DNA from: Candidatus Gastranaerophilales bacterium
Lineage (GTDB): Bacteria > Cyanobacteriota > Vampirovibrionia > Gastranaerophilales > Gastranaerophilaceae
NCBI GenBank assembly: GCA_944323035.1
Contig: CALUQY010000005.1
Coordinates: 1 to 64,000 of the forward strand
Direction: 5' to 3'
Length of the DNA stretch: 64,000 nucleotides
The position numbers were made by a program, and so were the translations under genes. The notes under the pieces were generated by a model that was not told the DNA's origin, searched no databases, and saw only the letters and a program-made list of their open reading frames with translations. Below are positions 24,772 to 33,803 of the stretch, piece after piece (the first letter of the stretch is position 1; the number at the start of each line of letters is the position of its first letter).

Positions 24772-26232
24772 TTCTTCATTTAAGTACTGTGTAACCCGTT
24801 CTAAAAGTTCATTCCAGCTTTCCCGCTTGCCGAGCCGGAAAATTTTTACACTGTCGTACCAGTCGCAATGCGTTAAATCCATGTGCCATCTCCAGTTATA
24901 TTGATAAGGCAGCAATACTATGCAGGGTTTATTCATTGCGCCGGCAAGGTGTGCAAGTGATGTGTCATTACAGATTACCAGATCCAAGTTCGCTATCGCG
25001 CCGGCTGTGTATGAAAAATCCTTGAAACTGTGGCTTAAATCTGTTATGTCGTATTTCGCGGCGAGTTTCTGGTATTCTTCGGCGCCCTGAAAGGTTTGCG
25101 CAGAATAAATCTTTACATTAGGAAGCCCGAATAATGGCGCAAATGCATCAACATTTATAACCCTGTCTGTTTCATAATAAGTATTACCCTGCCATTTTAT
25201 AGCTATTTTGAACTTATCATTATTGAAAAAGTTTTCTTTGTAATATTGAATTTTATCAGGAGTCGCCCTGAGATAACCTTCATGCCGCATAAACATGTCT
25301 TTTGTTTCTAAGCCTAGTACATAAGGTACGCTTAAAAACGGAATGTGAACGTCAAAATGGGTTTTGTCCTCATCATAGAATAAATCCATGACTTCGGCTT
25401 CGGGGAAACTGTCGCGCAGAAGCTGTGATAATTCTTTCTGTGGTTTTATCAGGAGCTTTTTGCAGCGTTTTAGAAGTTCCGGAATATATCTTGCAAACAT
25501 TATCATATCGCCGAACCCTGCTTCATAATAGGTATAAAGAACTTTATCTTTAATATCTTCACCTTTCCACAGCGGTGCTTTTTCCATAATTTTAGGGTAT
25601 GTAACCTGCTGGGTTGTAATGGCTGTTTGCCTGCACAGACGATTTTCAAAATATTTTAGTCCGGTGTCGTAATCTTTTATTCTGAAATACGCAATCCCGA
25701 GAAAATATAATGTTTCAACTTTTCCCGGTGTGATTTCCAGACATTTTTTGAAGTATTCTATGGCTTTTTCAGGGTTATTCAAAAACAGATATAAACTCGC
25801 AAGGTTATAGCAGGCAGGTTCTGATTGCGGTTGAAGTTCCAGCGCTTTTAAATAAGCTTTTTCTGCCTTTTCGTACTCAATAGAATTTTTGCATGCAAGC
25901 CCGAGATAAAAGTAGATTTCAAACCCGCATTTGACTGTGTTAATTGCTTCTTCAAGGAGTGAACATGCCTTTTGATATTGCTTTTCTGCTATATATACCC
26001 GTGCAAGCGATTCATAGTAATATGCATCTTTTTCTATTTCAAGAGCATGCTTTAGATAGTGCTCTGCCGCAGTCAAATCATTCTGTGCAAGTTTTAATAG
26101 ACCAATAAGATTTAAAATCCGGGCGTTTTCAGGATTTTCTTCTAGTATTTCAATATAAAGCTTTTCAGCTTCCTCAAGTTTACCGCTGTTGTGCAGGTTA
26201 AACGCCTGTTTTTCTTTTTCTGATGTCGTCAT
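24760..26232 (-). CDS. TPR protein with C-terminal glycosyltransferase-like domain
   Basis: 490 aa. Residues 5-190 form about five tetratricopeptide repeats (for example AFNLHNSGKLEEAEKLYIEI, ACYNLASLYLFLNNPEKAIE). Residues 220-490 form a GT-B-like domain with YYEAGFGDMIMFARYIPEL and CNDTSLAHLAGAMNKPC, typical of the heptosyltransferase-like family that follows TPRs in O-GlcNAc-transferase-like bacterial proteins. A protein or surface glycosyltransferase is likely. Start at 26232: a perfect TATAAT lies six bases upstream (leaderless); an ATG five codons earlier lies across the -10 box. Confidence 0.82.
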   Translation of the reverse strand: MTTSEKEKQAFNLHNSGKLEEAEKLYIEILEENPENARILNLIGLLKLAQNDLTAAEHYLKHALEIEKDAYYYESLARVYIAEKQYQKACSLLEEAINTVKCGFEIYFYLGLACKNSIEYEKAEKAYLKALELQPQSEPACYNLASLYLFLNNPEKAIEYFKKCLEITPGKVETLYFLGIAYFRIKDYDTGLKYFENRLCRQTAITTQQVTYPKIMEKAPLWKGEDIKDKVLYTYYEAGFGDMIMFARYIPELLKRCKKLLIKPQKELSQLLRDSFPEAEVMDLFYDEDKTHFDVHIPFLSVPYVLGLETKDMFMRHEGYLRATPDKIQYYKENFFNNDKFKIAIKWQGNTYYETDRVINVDAFAPLFGLPNVKIYSAQTFQGAEEYQKLAAKYDITDLSHSFKDFSYTAGAIANLDLVICNDTSLAHLAGAMNKPCIVLLPYQYNWRWHMDLTHCDWYDSVKIFRLGKRESWNELLERVTQYLNEELLN

Positions 26233-26267
26233 ACGCTTATTATACACATTTTTTCAAAAAAGCAATA

Positions 26268-26304
26268 CTCTGAATAAAAAAAAGAGTCTGTGTACAGACT
26301 CTTG
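26268..26304 (-). terminator. Terminator of the serine dehydratase unit
   Basis: AAGAGTCTGTGTACAGACTCTT palindrome (22 bp, split here as AAGAGTCTGTG / TACAGACTCTT) with nine T following on the minus strand. Confidence 0.75.
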
Positions 26305-26427
26305 GAATTAAGAATAGCTGGAAGTATGAAAAAGATTTAATTATATATAACCAAAATCAAATCCTTTTGCCAATTAGCCATTCAGCCTAAATTGTAATCT
26401 GTACACTTGTGCTATTGTGTAGGTCTG

Positions 26428-27303
26428 TTATTTAGCGTAAAATTCTTCTTCAAGTTTCAAACCGGTTTTTGTTTTAGCGAGTCCGGCCTGTGAACTTTCT
26501 TTAAGTGCCGGTGACATGAGCTGTCCGGTTTGCTCAAGAGTATCGATTATTTCATCGAGAGGTATTTTTGATTGGATTCCTGCAGAGGCAAGCTCATAGG
26601 CCGTAACGGCATGGACTGCAAGAAACGGATTTCGCTTGATACATGGAACTTCAACCAGTCCGCAAACAGGATCGCAGGTTAAACCGAGCAGGTTTTTCAT
26701 TGCAAGAGCCACAGCATAAAGGATATTTTCGGTACCTTCTCCTCTTAACTGGGCGAGAGCACCGGCAGCCATAGCTGAAGCGACCCCGCATTCAGCCTGA
26801 CAACCTGCAACAGCACCTGCAAGCTGAACTTTATTTGATATTATCCTTCCGATTTCACCGGCTGTAATCAGCGCGTTAATTTGTTCATCTTCCATAGCGC
26901 CGGTTTCTTCTGAAACCGCAACGAGAACTGAGGGTACAATTCCGCAGGAGCCGGCAGTAGGGCAGGCAACGATTTTACCCATTCGCGCGTTTTCCTCGGA
27001 AGTTGCAAGCGCGTATGTTGTAATTTTTTCAAAAATGACACCTAATAGTGACGGCTTGTTGTTGAATTTTGCCTGTAATTTCTGGCAATCACCGCCGCTC
27101 ATACCGCTGAAGGACTTTTCAGAGGAGTTTAAACCGCTGCGGATTGCGTCTTTCATTGCGTCAAGATTACGTTTTACAATTTTGCGTAATTCTTCAACTG
27201 TCATTTCATTCTTTTGCGCTTCTATTTCCTGCGCTGCTTCAAATATTTTTTTATTTTCTTTTTCGCAATATGCTTTAAGTTCGTCAAAAGTATTTATGTT
27301 CAA
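26428..27303 (-). CDS. sdaAA: L-serine dehydratase, alpha chain
   Basis: 291-aa iron-sulfur (4Fe-4S) serine dehydratase alpha chain, converting L-serine to pyruvate and ammonia. Cluster ligands are seen in CPTAGSCGIVPSV and CDPVCGLVEVPC; the SGGDCQKL segment is also typical. It overlaps sdaAB by four bases. The two-chain, oxygen-sensitive form fits an anaerobe. A hairpin terminator follows at 26268-26304. Confidence 0.95.
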   Translation of the reverse strand: MNINTFDELKAYCEKENKKIFEAAQEIEAQKNEMTVEELRKIVKRNLDAMKDAIRSGLNSSEKSFSGMSGGDCQKLQAKFNNKPSLLGVIFEKITTYALATSEENARMGKIVACPTAGSCGIVPSVLVAVSEETGAMEDEQINALITAGEIGRIISNKVQLAGAVAGCQAECGVASAMAAGALAQLRGEGTENILYAVALAMKNLLGLTCDPVCGLVEVPCIKRNPFLAVHAVTAYELASAGIQSKIPLDEIIDTLEQTGQLMSPALKESSQAGLAKTKTGLKLEEEFYAK

Positions 27304-27968
27304 TTTTCCAGTTTCCTTACGTATCTGACCATATCAAGGTGTTCAATTGTTTTAATTTTATCAATTGCGGATTGTTTTAAATCGCCGTCTATACAAATGC
27401 ACATGGAGGCAGTTTCACCTTTGCCGCTTCTGTCACAATGCAGTGACGCAATATTTACGTCTTCTGCCTGAATAATAGTACTGACGCGGGATATCATACC
27501 TTTAACATCTTGATATACAAGTAGTAATGTGTTGTATTTTCCTGTAAATTTTACGGAAAATTCGTTAATTTTTCGTATAGCGATTTCGCCGGCGCCGATT
27601 GAATCGCCTGAGATTTGCATTTTATTTTTACCGTCAAAGATGAAATCTACGGCGTTCGGGTGGCGGTTAAAATCGTTGTAGTATTCAAATTTGTAGTCAA
27701 TATTTTTTGCCAGTTCCGAATGAAAAATATCACGAATTCTGACATCATCAACCCCAAGCCCCAGAACTCCTGCAAGAAGTCCTTTGTCGGTTCCGTGGCC
27801 TTTGCCTGTCTGGGCATAAGAATTATAAAGCCTGAAAGTGATTTTTTCAACCGGATTATCGTAGACGTTTCGAGCAAGAAGTCCCAGCCGGACAGCACCT
27901 GCTGTGTGTGAACTCGACGGTCCAACCATTATCGGCGAAATTATATCTAAAAGTGATGATTGTCGCAT
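27300..27968 (-). CDS. sdaAB: L-serine dehydratase, beta chain
   Basis: 222 aa. N-terminal SDH-beta domain with ISPIMVGPSSSHTAGAVRLG, then a C-terminal ACT domain (LLLVYQDVKGMISRVSTIIQ) that likely senses serine. It is first of the two-gene unit, with a TATAAT about 25 bases upstream and an AGAGGG ribosome site. Confidence 0.95.
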   Translation of the reverse strand: MRQSSLLDIISPIMVGPSSSHTAGAVRLGLLARNVYDNPVEKITFRLYNSYAQTGKGHGTDKGLLAGVLGLGVDDVRIRDIFHSELAKNIDYKFEYYNDFNRHPNAVDFIFDGKNKMQISGDSIGAGEIAIRKINEFSVKFTGKYNTLLLVYQDVKGMISRVSTIIQAEDVNIASLHCDRSGKGETASMCICIDGDLKQSAIDKIKTIEHLDMVRYVRKLEN

Positions 27969-28026
27969 GCTTTTCCCTCTTATCTTAATTGTATTATAGC
28001 ATAGCGTAGATTTTTAGCATAACGTT

Positions 28027-28551
28027 TTAGTAACTTTTAACAGCGCCCCAGGCTCTAATTGTTCCGCGCTCATATTTGATTAAGAAATAATCGCCGTCGG
28101 GAATATATTCTATGCTTGCTTCCATGTAAATTTTTTCTTCATCCTCGCTCATGCCGGCAGCACGGCGTTTTTTATTAACTTTTTCTCTCTCTTTTTGCTG
28201 CTTTTTCTTAAGCTTCTGGTATTCTTTGTCGTTAGCTCTTTCCTGTTCCGAGAGATCTTCTTCTATTTTAAAAACCGGAAAAATTGCCAGCGGATTTTTG
28301 GATTGCATCAGGATAAAATAATCTCTTAAATCAGAAATAGCCAGTTCATAGTGTCCGGGGATAAGGACATTTCCGTTTTCATCTTTCAGAGGATCGGTGA
28401 GAATTAGTGTGGGGTAATCGGATTCTTTAAGTGAGTATTTGTATATAGAATCACCGCCCAGCGAGGTCGCGAAATCGCTGGAGGGCGTAACCGCGTAGTA
28501 GCGCAGGTTGTCGAATTTGAATGCGTGATCAACGAATTGTCCTTCCAGCAT
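28027..28551 (-). CDS. Uncharacterised protein downstream of rnpA
   Basis: 174 aa, no family recognised. The N-terminal half is beta-rich (FDNLRYYAVTPSSDF, YPTLILTDPLKDENG), followed by a highly charged helix of Lys/Glu/Gln (EYQKLKKKQQKEREKVNKKRR), then a short beta end (GDYFLIKYERGTIRAWGAV). No signal or membrane segment. Its first base overlaps the last of rnpA (TAATG), so it is translated as the third gene of rpmH-rnpA. In most bacteria that position holds yidD, to which it shows no resemblance. Confidence 0.65.
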   Translation of the reverse strand: MLEGQFVDHAFKFDNLRYYAVTPSSDFATSLGGDSIYKYSLKESDYPTLILTDPLKDENGNVLIPGHYELAISDLRDYFILMQSKNPLAIFPVFKIEEDLSEQERANDKEYQKLKKKQQKEREKVNKKRRAAGMSEDEEKIYMEASIEYIPDGDYFLIKYERGTIRAWGAVKSY

Positions 28552-28904
28552 TACAACCTCTTTAAAAGTTCGTCTACTATGCTTTGAATTTCCTGAAACG
28601 ATTTTCCAAGCGCGTGTTCTGTCCCGACAAAAATCAGTGACATATATTCTTGCGAGCTGCCAAGAGCATTCTTTTTTTGCAAAAGCCTGTAGCTTTCTCT
28701 CATAAGTCTGCGGAGCCGGTTACGTTTTACCGCGCGTTTATGAGTTTTTTTGCTAACAACAAACCCTACTCTGGTAGGTTGTTCCGTGTCTTTTTTCTTA
28801 ATCCCTGCAAACAAAGATACTCCGCCCTTATGGGTGGAGTTTCTCAGTTTGTAAATTGCATTAAATGCTTTTTTATTTTTTAAACGATATTGCTTTTTGA
28901 GCAT
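28551..28904 (-). CDS. rnpA: Ribonuclease P protein component
   Basis: 117-aa RnpA, protein subunit of RNase P, which trims tRNA 5' leaders. Seen: the N-terminal KKQYRLKNKKAFNAIY, the RNR motif KRAVKRNRLRRLMRESYR, and LIFVGTEHALGKSFQEI. It lies 60 bp downstream of rpmH on the same strand, the near-universal arrangement. Confidence 0.95.
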   Translation of the reverse strand: MLKKQYRLKNKKAFNAIYKLRNSTHKGGVSLFAGIKKKDTEQPTRVGFVVSKKTHKRAVKRNRLRRLMRESYRLLQKKNALGSSQEYMSLIFVGTEHALGKSFQEIQSIVDELLKRL

Positions 28905-28964
28905 TTGTGCGCCTCTCTGTAAAATCTTGCCATTAACCCAAGTAAGAGGGGCGGTTGACCCCGC

Positions 28965-29117
28965 CTATGCACGTTCTTTAGCTGTGATTGCTAATTGGTG
29001 ACGACCTTTTGCACGGCGTCTGTTCAAAACTTCGCGGCCGCCAGGAGTCGCCATTCTTGCTCTAAAACCGCTTACCATTTGTCTTTTTCTTTTAGTTCCT
29101 TCTAGTGTACGTTTCAT
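28965..29117 (-). CDS. rpmH: 50S ribosomal protein L34
   Basis: 50-aa bL34: starts [20 protein letters not shown] and continues [20 protein letters not shown]. It has about six extra C-terminal residues (ITAKERA) relative to the common form. First gene of rpmH-rnpA. An AT-rich gap with an AAAGGAAAT ribosome site precedes it. Divergent from proC. Confidence 0.97.
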   Translation of the reverse strand: MKRTLEGTKRKRQMVSGFRARMATPGGREVLNRRRAKGRHQLAITAKERA

Positions 29118-29212
29118 TTTATTATTTCCTTTGCTAGTTTATTCAGATTTATTTTTATGCTATAACAAAAAAAATCATTAGTCAACAAAATGGGAATATG
29201 AGGTTAAATTTT

Positions 29213-30025
29213 ATGAACAAAGGTGTTTTAAAGTTAGGTTTTATAGGGTGCGGTAAAATGGCCGGTGCTATTATAAAGGGGATTTCAGGCTCTTGCAGTG
29301 CTAAAAATTTTGAGCTTATAGGCTCGGAGATTAATTCTGAAATTGCCCAGCTTGCATCTGACAGACTCGGAATAGAGGTTATTTCTGATAATATGGAACT
29401 GGCAAAACGTGCGGATGTTTTGTTGATTGCGACAAAACCGGCGTATGTATTGAATGTTCTTGAAGAAATCAAGCCGGTTTTTGCTTCTGACAAACTTTTA
29501 ATCTCGATTGCGGCCGGTGTTTCTACCTCTAAAATTAATTTAGTGCTGCCGCAGCAGCGTGTTGTGAGGGTTATGCCTAACACTCCGGCGCTGCTCGGGC
29601 TGGGAATGGCAGGTGTTGTAAAGGGGGCGCTTGCAACAGATGCTGATGCAGAATTCGTTTTGAATTTGATGTCAACTGTTGGGAAAGCCATTCTGGTGGA
29701 CGAAAAACAGATAGACATAATTACTGCGATTTCCGGTTCCGGCCCTGCGTTTTTCTATCAGGTTATTGAAGATATGGCGCGTGCTGGTGAAAAGCTGGGG
29801 CTTGATTATGAAAAATCGCTGCTTCTTGCAACTCAAACCGCGCTGGGTTCTGCCAAAATGGTTGAAAACCGCGGTGAATTGACTGTTCAAAACCTTATTG
29901 ATAATGTCGCAACCAAAGGCGGCTGCACATTTGTCGGAATCTCGACAATGAAAGAAGAAAATTCTGACAAAATGTTTGAAAAAGTTATTGCAGATACTGC
30001 TAAAAAAGCCTCAGAACTTGGTTAA
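29213..30025 (+). CDS. proC: Pyrroline-5-carboxylate reductase
   Basis: 270 aa. N-terminal Rossmann fold (KLGFIGCGKMAGAIIKG), middle VRVMPNTPALLGLGMAG, C-terminal dimerisation domain with ITAISGSGPAFFYQVIEDMA. It reduces pyrroline-5-carboxylate to proline. The start at 29213 is preferred for the GAGG nine bases upstream; an ATG at 29198 is in frame. It is convergent with gshB (4-bp overlap). Confidence 0.95.
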   Translation: MNKGVLKLGFIGCGKMAGAIIKGISGSCSAKNFELIGSEINSEIAQLASDRLGIEVISDNMELAKRADVLLIATKPAYVLNVLEEIKPVFASDKLLISIAAGVSTSKINLVLPQQRVVRVMPNTPALLGLGMAGVVKGALATDADAEFVLNLMSTVGKAILVDEKQIDIITAISGSGPAFFYQVIEDMARAGEKLGLDYEKSLLLATQTALGSAKMVENRGELTVQNLIDNVATKGGCTFVGISTMKEENSDKMFEKVIADTAKKASELG

Positions 30026-30978
30026 ACCGCAGCAGGCGCAAAAGACATCAGATAATCAACCAGCCTTTCGTTGAGATTAATTCCGAAGTGCTGGTTGATT
30101 TCTCTTATAAAGTAACACGGACTTGTCACGTTGATTTCAATAATCTTGCCGTCAATAACATCCAGCCCGACCATAGAAAGCCCCATTTCATTTAACTCTT
30201 TTGCAACCGGTGTGAAATCAGCTTTTTCTTTTTCACTCAGTTCTGCGCGGATAATGTTTTTGTCGCAGTGCTCGTTGAATTTAAAATCATTCTTACCCGG
30301 AAGCTTTTGTACGCAGTAGTCCAGAACTTCACCGCCTAAAAAAAGTACCCTTTTATCGCCGAATTTGGCTTTTTCAATATATTTTTGAACCATTATCATA
30401 CGCGTTCCGCCGGCTGTCATTGTGTTGATAATTGCGGTTATATTAGGGTCCTTTTCGTTTAAGAGCATTACGCCCTGACCGAAGCAGGCATTCAGCGGTT
30501 TTAAAACAAGGTGTTTTTCCTCTTTTAAAAATTCAAGAATATCGTCTTTTGAACTTGTAACGATGTTCTTGGGCATAAGATGTCTGAATTTAAGTGTATG
30601 GAGCTTTTCGTTAAAGTTCCGGATTGCTTTTGGCGAATTTATAACGTGCGTTTTGTTTTCATCAACGAAGTCGAAAACATAAGTCGCATTAATATAATCT
30701 AAGTCTACCGGCGGATCAGGTCTGAACATTACAAGATTATAGCTTTCGATTTCTTTATGTGAAAACTCTTTTTCATAGAAGATATTTTCGTCTTTCAGAT
30801 AGCTTTTTCTTGCATTCGCGCAGGCAATGCCGTCTTTCAGCCCCAGATTGTCAATCGTTGCAATGTCGACTTCTGCGCCTTTTTCAAGCAGCCCTTTAAT
30901 AAACCAGAAATTCGTCACTAAATCATTGAATTCAAAATATTTCAATTCAATTCTGTCAATTATAAATAAGACTTTCAT
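30022..30978 (-). CDS. gshB: Glutathione synthetase-type ATP-grasp ligase
   Basis: 318 aa. N-terminal GSH-synth domain (KVLFIIDRIELKYFEFND, MFRPDPPVDLDYINATYV) and an ATP-grasp domain (HLVLKPLNACFGQGVMLL, IMVQKYIEKAKFGDKRVLFLGGEV, GLDVIDGKIIEINVTSPC). This is the prokaryotic GshB layout joining gamma-glutamylcysteine and glycine. No gshA is in the window. AGAGGGG ribosome site. Confidence 0.88.
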   Translation of the reverse strand: MKVLFIIDRIELKYFEFNDLVTNFWFIKGLLEKGAEVDIATIDNLGLKDGIACANARKSYLKDENIFYEKEFSHKEIESYNLVMFRPDPPVDLDYINATYVFDFVDENKTHVINSPKAIRNFNEKLHTLKFRHLMPKNIVTSSKDDILEFLKEEKHLVLKPLNACFGQGVMLLNEKDPNITAIINTMTAGGTRMIMVQKYIEKAKFGDKRVLFLGGEVLDYCVQKLPGKNDFKFNEHCDKNIIRAELSEKEKADFTPVAKELNEMGLSMVGLDVIDGKIIEINVTSPCYFIREINQHFGINLNERLVDYLMSFAPAAV

Positions 30979-31030
30979 TTTCCCCTCTTTTTCAACATGA
31001 AAGATTAAAAGTTTTTACGGTTCAATAGCC

Positions 31031-31687
31031 TTATTGTTTATTCGGGTCGAGGGCGAAAAGCATGGAATTGTTATTTTGCAAAAGCATTGCAAAACGTTCC
31101 AGATCAGCCTTAATTTCAGGGAAAGTATTGTAATGCATCGGAACAATTCTTTGCGCGCCAATCCATTGTGCGGCAATTGCTGCGTGTTCAATATCCATAG
31201 TAAATTTCCCGCCTATCGGAAGCATTGCAATCTGCGGACGGTAAAGCTCTTTGACGGCTTTCATTTCCTGATGCAGGCAGGTATCTCCTGCGTGGTAAAT
31301 TCTTACATTGTCGATATCAAAAAGAATTGCCGCGGCATGTCCTGCGTAACGGCCGTCAGGCAGTGAGCTTGAGTGAAACGCCGGTAAAAATATTGCGCTT
31401 CCCCAGTCATAAACAACCCTGCCGCCAAGGTTTACTGAATTGACCTTGCAGCCCTGTTCGGCACAGTAGTTTGCTAGTTCAAAAATTGCTGTAATTGTCG
31501 CATTTTTTTCTTTTGCTATTTCTATAGCCTGCCCAAGGTGGTCGCTGTGGGCATGTGTTAGAAAAATGTCCGTGATATTGCGTTCATGCCAGTTGTAGTT
31601 TTCTATTGTAAGGTACGGGTCAACTAAAATTTGTGTGTCTTTATTCGTAAATTCAAATGCGCTGTGGCCTAAGTATCTGATGTCCAT
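31031..31687 (-). CDS. Metallo-beta-lactamase-fold hydrolase (UPF0173 family)
   Basis: 218 aa. Metal motif LTHAHSDHLGQ (HxHxDH), then AFHSSS, YHAGDTCLHQEMK and VPMHYNTFPEI, as in UPF0173 proteins annotated as metal-dependent hydrolases. Substrate unknown. Cytoplasmic. It has an AAGGAGATAAAAT ribosome site and is divergent from ribD, 58 bp apart. Confidence 0.88.
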   Translation of the reverse strand: MDIRYLGHSAFEFTNKDTQILVDPYLTIENYNWHERNITDIFLTHAHSDHLGQAIEIAKEKNATITAIFELANYCAEQGCKVNSVNLGGRVVYDWGSAIFLPAFHSSSLPDGRYAGHAAAILFDIDNVRIYHAGDTCLHQEMKAVKELYRPQIAMLPIGGKFTMDIEHAAIAAQWIGAQRIVPMHYNTFPEIKADLERFAMLLQNNNSMLFALDPNKQ

Positions 31688-31709
31688 ATTTTATCTCCTT
31701 GTTAAACTT

Positions 31710-31745
31710 TTGCAATAATAGCATTTTTTGTAGTAGAATTCAATT
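31710..31745 (+). promoter_or_regulatory. Leaderless promoter of ribD
   Basis: TTGCAA (31710-31715), 18-bp spacer, TAGAAT (31734-31739), six bases, ATG 31746. There is no room for an FMN riboswitch. Confidence 0.55.
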
Positions 31746-32777
31746 ATGCAAAGATATATGAACATTTGTTTAGAATTAGCAGGCAAGGGAACCGGTAAAA
31801 CTTCGCCAAATCCGCTTGTGGGATGCGTTGTTCTGGATAGGAACGGTGAAATTATTTCTACCGGATACCATGCAAAATGCGGTGAAAACCATGCCGAGAG
31901 GGATGCGCTTACTAAATTACCTGTTGGCGCGGCAGAGGGCGGAACTTTATATGTTAATCTTGAACCGTGTTCTCATTACGGCAAAACCCCGCCCTGTACT
32001 GATTTAATTATAGAACACGGGATAAAAAAAGTTGTTATTGGTATGCGGGATCCCAATCCGAAAGTTGACGGGATATCAAAACTTAAAGAGGCAGGTATTG
32101 AAGTAATTGAGGGCGTTATGGAAAAAGAGTGTAAAAAGTTAAATGAAATTTTTATTGTTAATCAGGAAGAAAAAAGGACTTTTGTGGCGATAAAAACGGC
32201 TACGACGCTTGACGGTAAAATCGCAACGTCAAACGGTTCTTCAAAATGGATTACCTCTGAAAGATCGCGTATGGAAGTCCGGAATATCCGCGAAAAATAC
32301 GACGCGATTTTGACTTCCAGCGTTACTGTCAATTCCGATAACCCGATAATGCACCATGCTAAAAAGGTTATTCTTGATAGAAATTTAACTACAGATCTGG
32401 CTTCAACTATTTACGGGCAGGGTGAAATTTTCGTTTTTTATGATGAAAAGAAAACGCCTAAAAGTGCAGATAATGTAACATATATTCCGGCACCTGTTGT
32501 AGACGGCGCTCTGGATGTTGAATTTATTCTTAATAAACTTTACGAACTGGGCATAATGTCGGTGATAGTTGAGAGCGGCGGCAAGCTGAGCGGAGCATTC
32601 CTCCCTTATGCGGATAAAATTTATAATTTTATAGCGCCAAAAATCGTCGGTGATAACAGCGCAAAATCCTCGTTTGACTATAGAAAAGTTTTTGATATTA
32701 ATGAATCGGAAGAATTTGTCATAACTGATGTCGTGAAATTCCTGCCTGATATTCTATTAATCCTGCATAAAAAATAA
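31746..32777 (+). CDS. ribD: Bifunctional riboflavin deaminase/reductase
   Basis: 343 aa. The deaminase half has the zinc site NHAERDA and EPCSHYGKTPPCTDLI; the reductase half has KTATTLDGKIATSNGSSKWIT and SVIVESGGKLSGAFL. It carries out the second and third steps of riboflavin synthesis from GTP. The other rib synthesis genes are not nearby, while ribF is at 5276. Leaderless start. Confidence 0.93.
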   Translation: MQRYMNICLELAGKGTGKTSPNPLVGCVVLDRNGEIISTGYHAKCGENHAERDALTKLPVGAAEGGTLYVNLEPCSHYGKTPPCTDLIIEHGIKKVVIGMRDPNPKVDGISKLKEAGIEVIEGVMEKECKKLNEIFIVNQEEKRTFVAIKTATTLDGKIATSNGSSKWITSERSRMEVRNIREKYDAILTSSVTVNSDNPIMHHAKKVILDRNLTTDLASTIYGQGEIFVFYDEKKTPKSADNVTYIPAPVVDGALDVEFILNKLYELGIMSVIVESGGKLSGAFLPYADKIYNFIAPKIVGDNSAKSSFDYRKVFDINESEEFVITDVVKFLPDILLILHKK

Positions 32778-32815
32778 TTAGACTTCTTTCTGATTTATTT
32801 GCCTTTTCGCAAATT

Positions 32816-32827
32816 TATAATCTGAAT
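32816..32827 (+). promoter_or_regulatory. Leaderless promoter (TATAAT six bases before ATG)
   Basis: Perfect TATAAT at 32816-32821, six bases, ATG 32828. Confidence 0.5.
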
Positions 32828-33751
32828 ATGTTTACCTTTTCAGTATCAGATTCTTTTTATCGTTTCAATTGCCAGAGCGGTATCTCATTTGATAGCGGCA
32901 TCCGCGGCGTTACAAAAATGCTCATTTTGCCCTATGGAAATAGGCAATTAACTAACATTTGCGAGTGTGCATATAAGACTCTTGATAAGGATTTGAAAAA
33001 AGTTGTTATATATTCACCTACAAACGATGATATATCTGAGCATCTTGACCTTTTGAACGATAGAGAAGTTATTGTTAAAACCTGCAGTGAAGATATTAAC
33101 CCGAATATTATTGAAAATGACACTGCACTTGTAATTTTGACTACTTTAAGCCGCGGGTTTAACTATAACGATGCCCGTGATATAGATTCTTTTACTGCCG
33201 GAAATATTGAAGAAAATAAGATTAATAAGGATATAACATTTGAAGAGTTTTCAGCATTTGAGGTCTTACCGTTGCTGCTGGGTTACGCGTCTGATAAAGG
33301 GTATTCGTTTATCAGGCTTGAACTTGCCAATTCTGCGGATTTTAATACTAATTTTGCCTCAACGTTAGGCTACGGTGCGTGGATGCTGTACGAAGGTTCA
33401 AGTGCCGGTTATGTTAAAAAATATTATTCTGATACTGTTATTGATTTTGTTAAGTTTAATTTGAAAAACAATATGCATATTGCCTGCTCGGAATGTTTTA
33501 ACTTTCCGGAAGTTTTCAATCAGGAGTTTAAAATAATAATTTCTCTTGAAAAAGACGGGTTTGTCCGCGGCGTCAGCGGTTCTTTTAAAACGCGGGAAAA
33601 ACTTTTTAAAGCTCTTGTCAAACGTTCTTTTGGCGTTGCGTTTTCAGACAATCGTTTTGCACCGGTACAGCCGGATGAAATTGACCGGTTAAAGATTAAT
33701 GTTGTGCTGCTTGAAAATAATTTGATGAATTCCGTATTGATTGAGTCCTGA
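32828..33751 (+). CDS. Divergent MEMO / AMMECR1-like two-domain protein
   Basis: 307 aa. The C-terminal about 100 residues (EFKIIISLEKDGFVRGVSGSF, LFKALVKRSFGVAFSDNRFAPVQPDEIDRLKINVVLLE) follow the AMMECR1 pattern, in which a small-hydrophobic-RGC-x-G loop and a DxRFxPl motif are standard; here the RGC cysteine is replaced (VRGVSGS). The N-terminal 200 residues (MLILPYGNRQLTNICECAYKTL) are MEMO-like in order but poorly conserved. In the AMMECR1-MEMO-radical SAM system a third gene is expected; none is here. Treat as a degenerate relative. Leaderless start; next gene 52 bp on. Confidence 0.5.
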   Translation: MFTFSVSDSFYRFNCQSGISFDSGIRGVTKMLILPYGNRQLTNICECAYKTLDKDLKKVVIYSPTNDDISEHLDLLNDREVIVKTCSEDINPNIIENDTALVILTTLSRGFNYNDARDIDSFTAGNIEENKINKDITFEEFSAFEVLPLLLGYASDKGYSFIRLELANSADFNTNFASTLGYGAWMLYEGSSAGYVKKYYSDTVIDFVKFNLKNNMHIACSECFNFPEVFNQEFKIIISLEKDGFVRGVSGSFKTREKLFKALVKRSFGVAFSDNRFAPVQPDEIDRLKINVVLLENNLMNSVLIES

Positions 33752-33803
33752 TTAATTTCGTGCTACAATTTCCCTTATAAAGGGAATGGAAGGAGATTTG
33801 AGC

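Noticed and set aside
28965-29197. Replication origin next to rpmH
   Set aside because: No cluster of DnaA boxes (TTATCCACA-like) and no dnaA/dnaN in the neighbourhood.
32816-32821. FMN riboswitch upstream of riboflavin genes ribD or ribF
   Set aside because: ribD appears leaderless and ribF overlaps its upstream gene; no RFN-like structure is seen.
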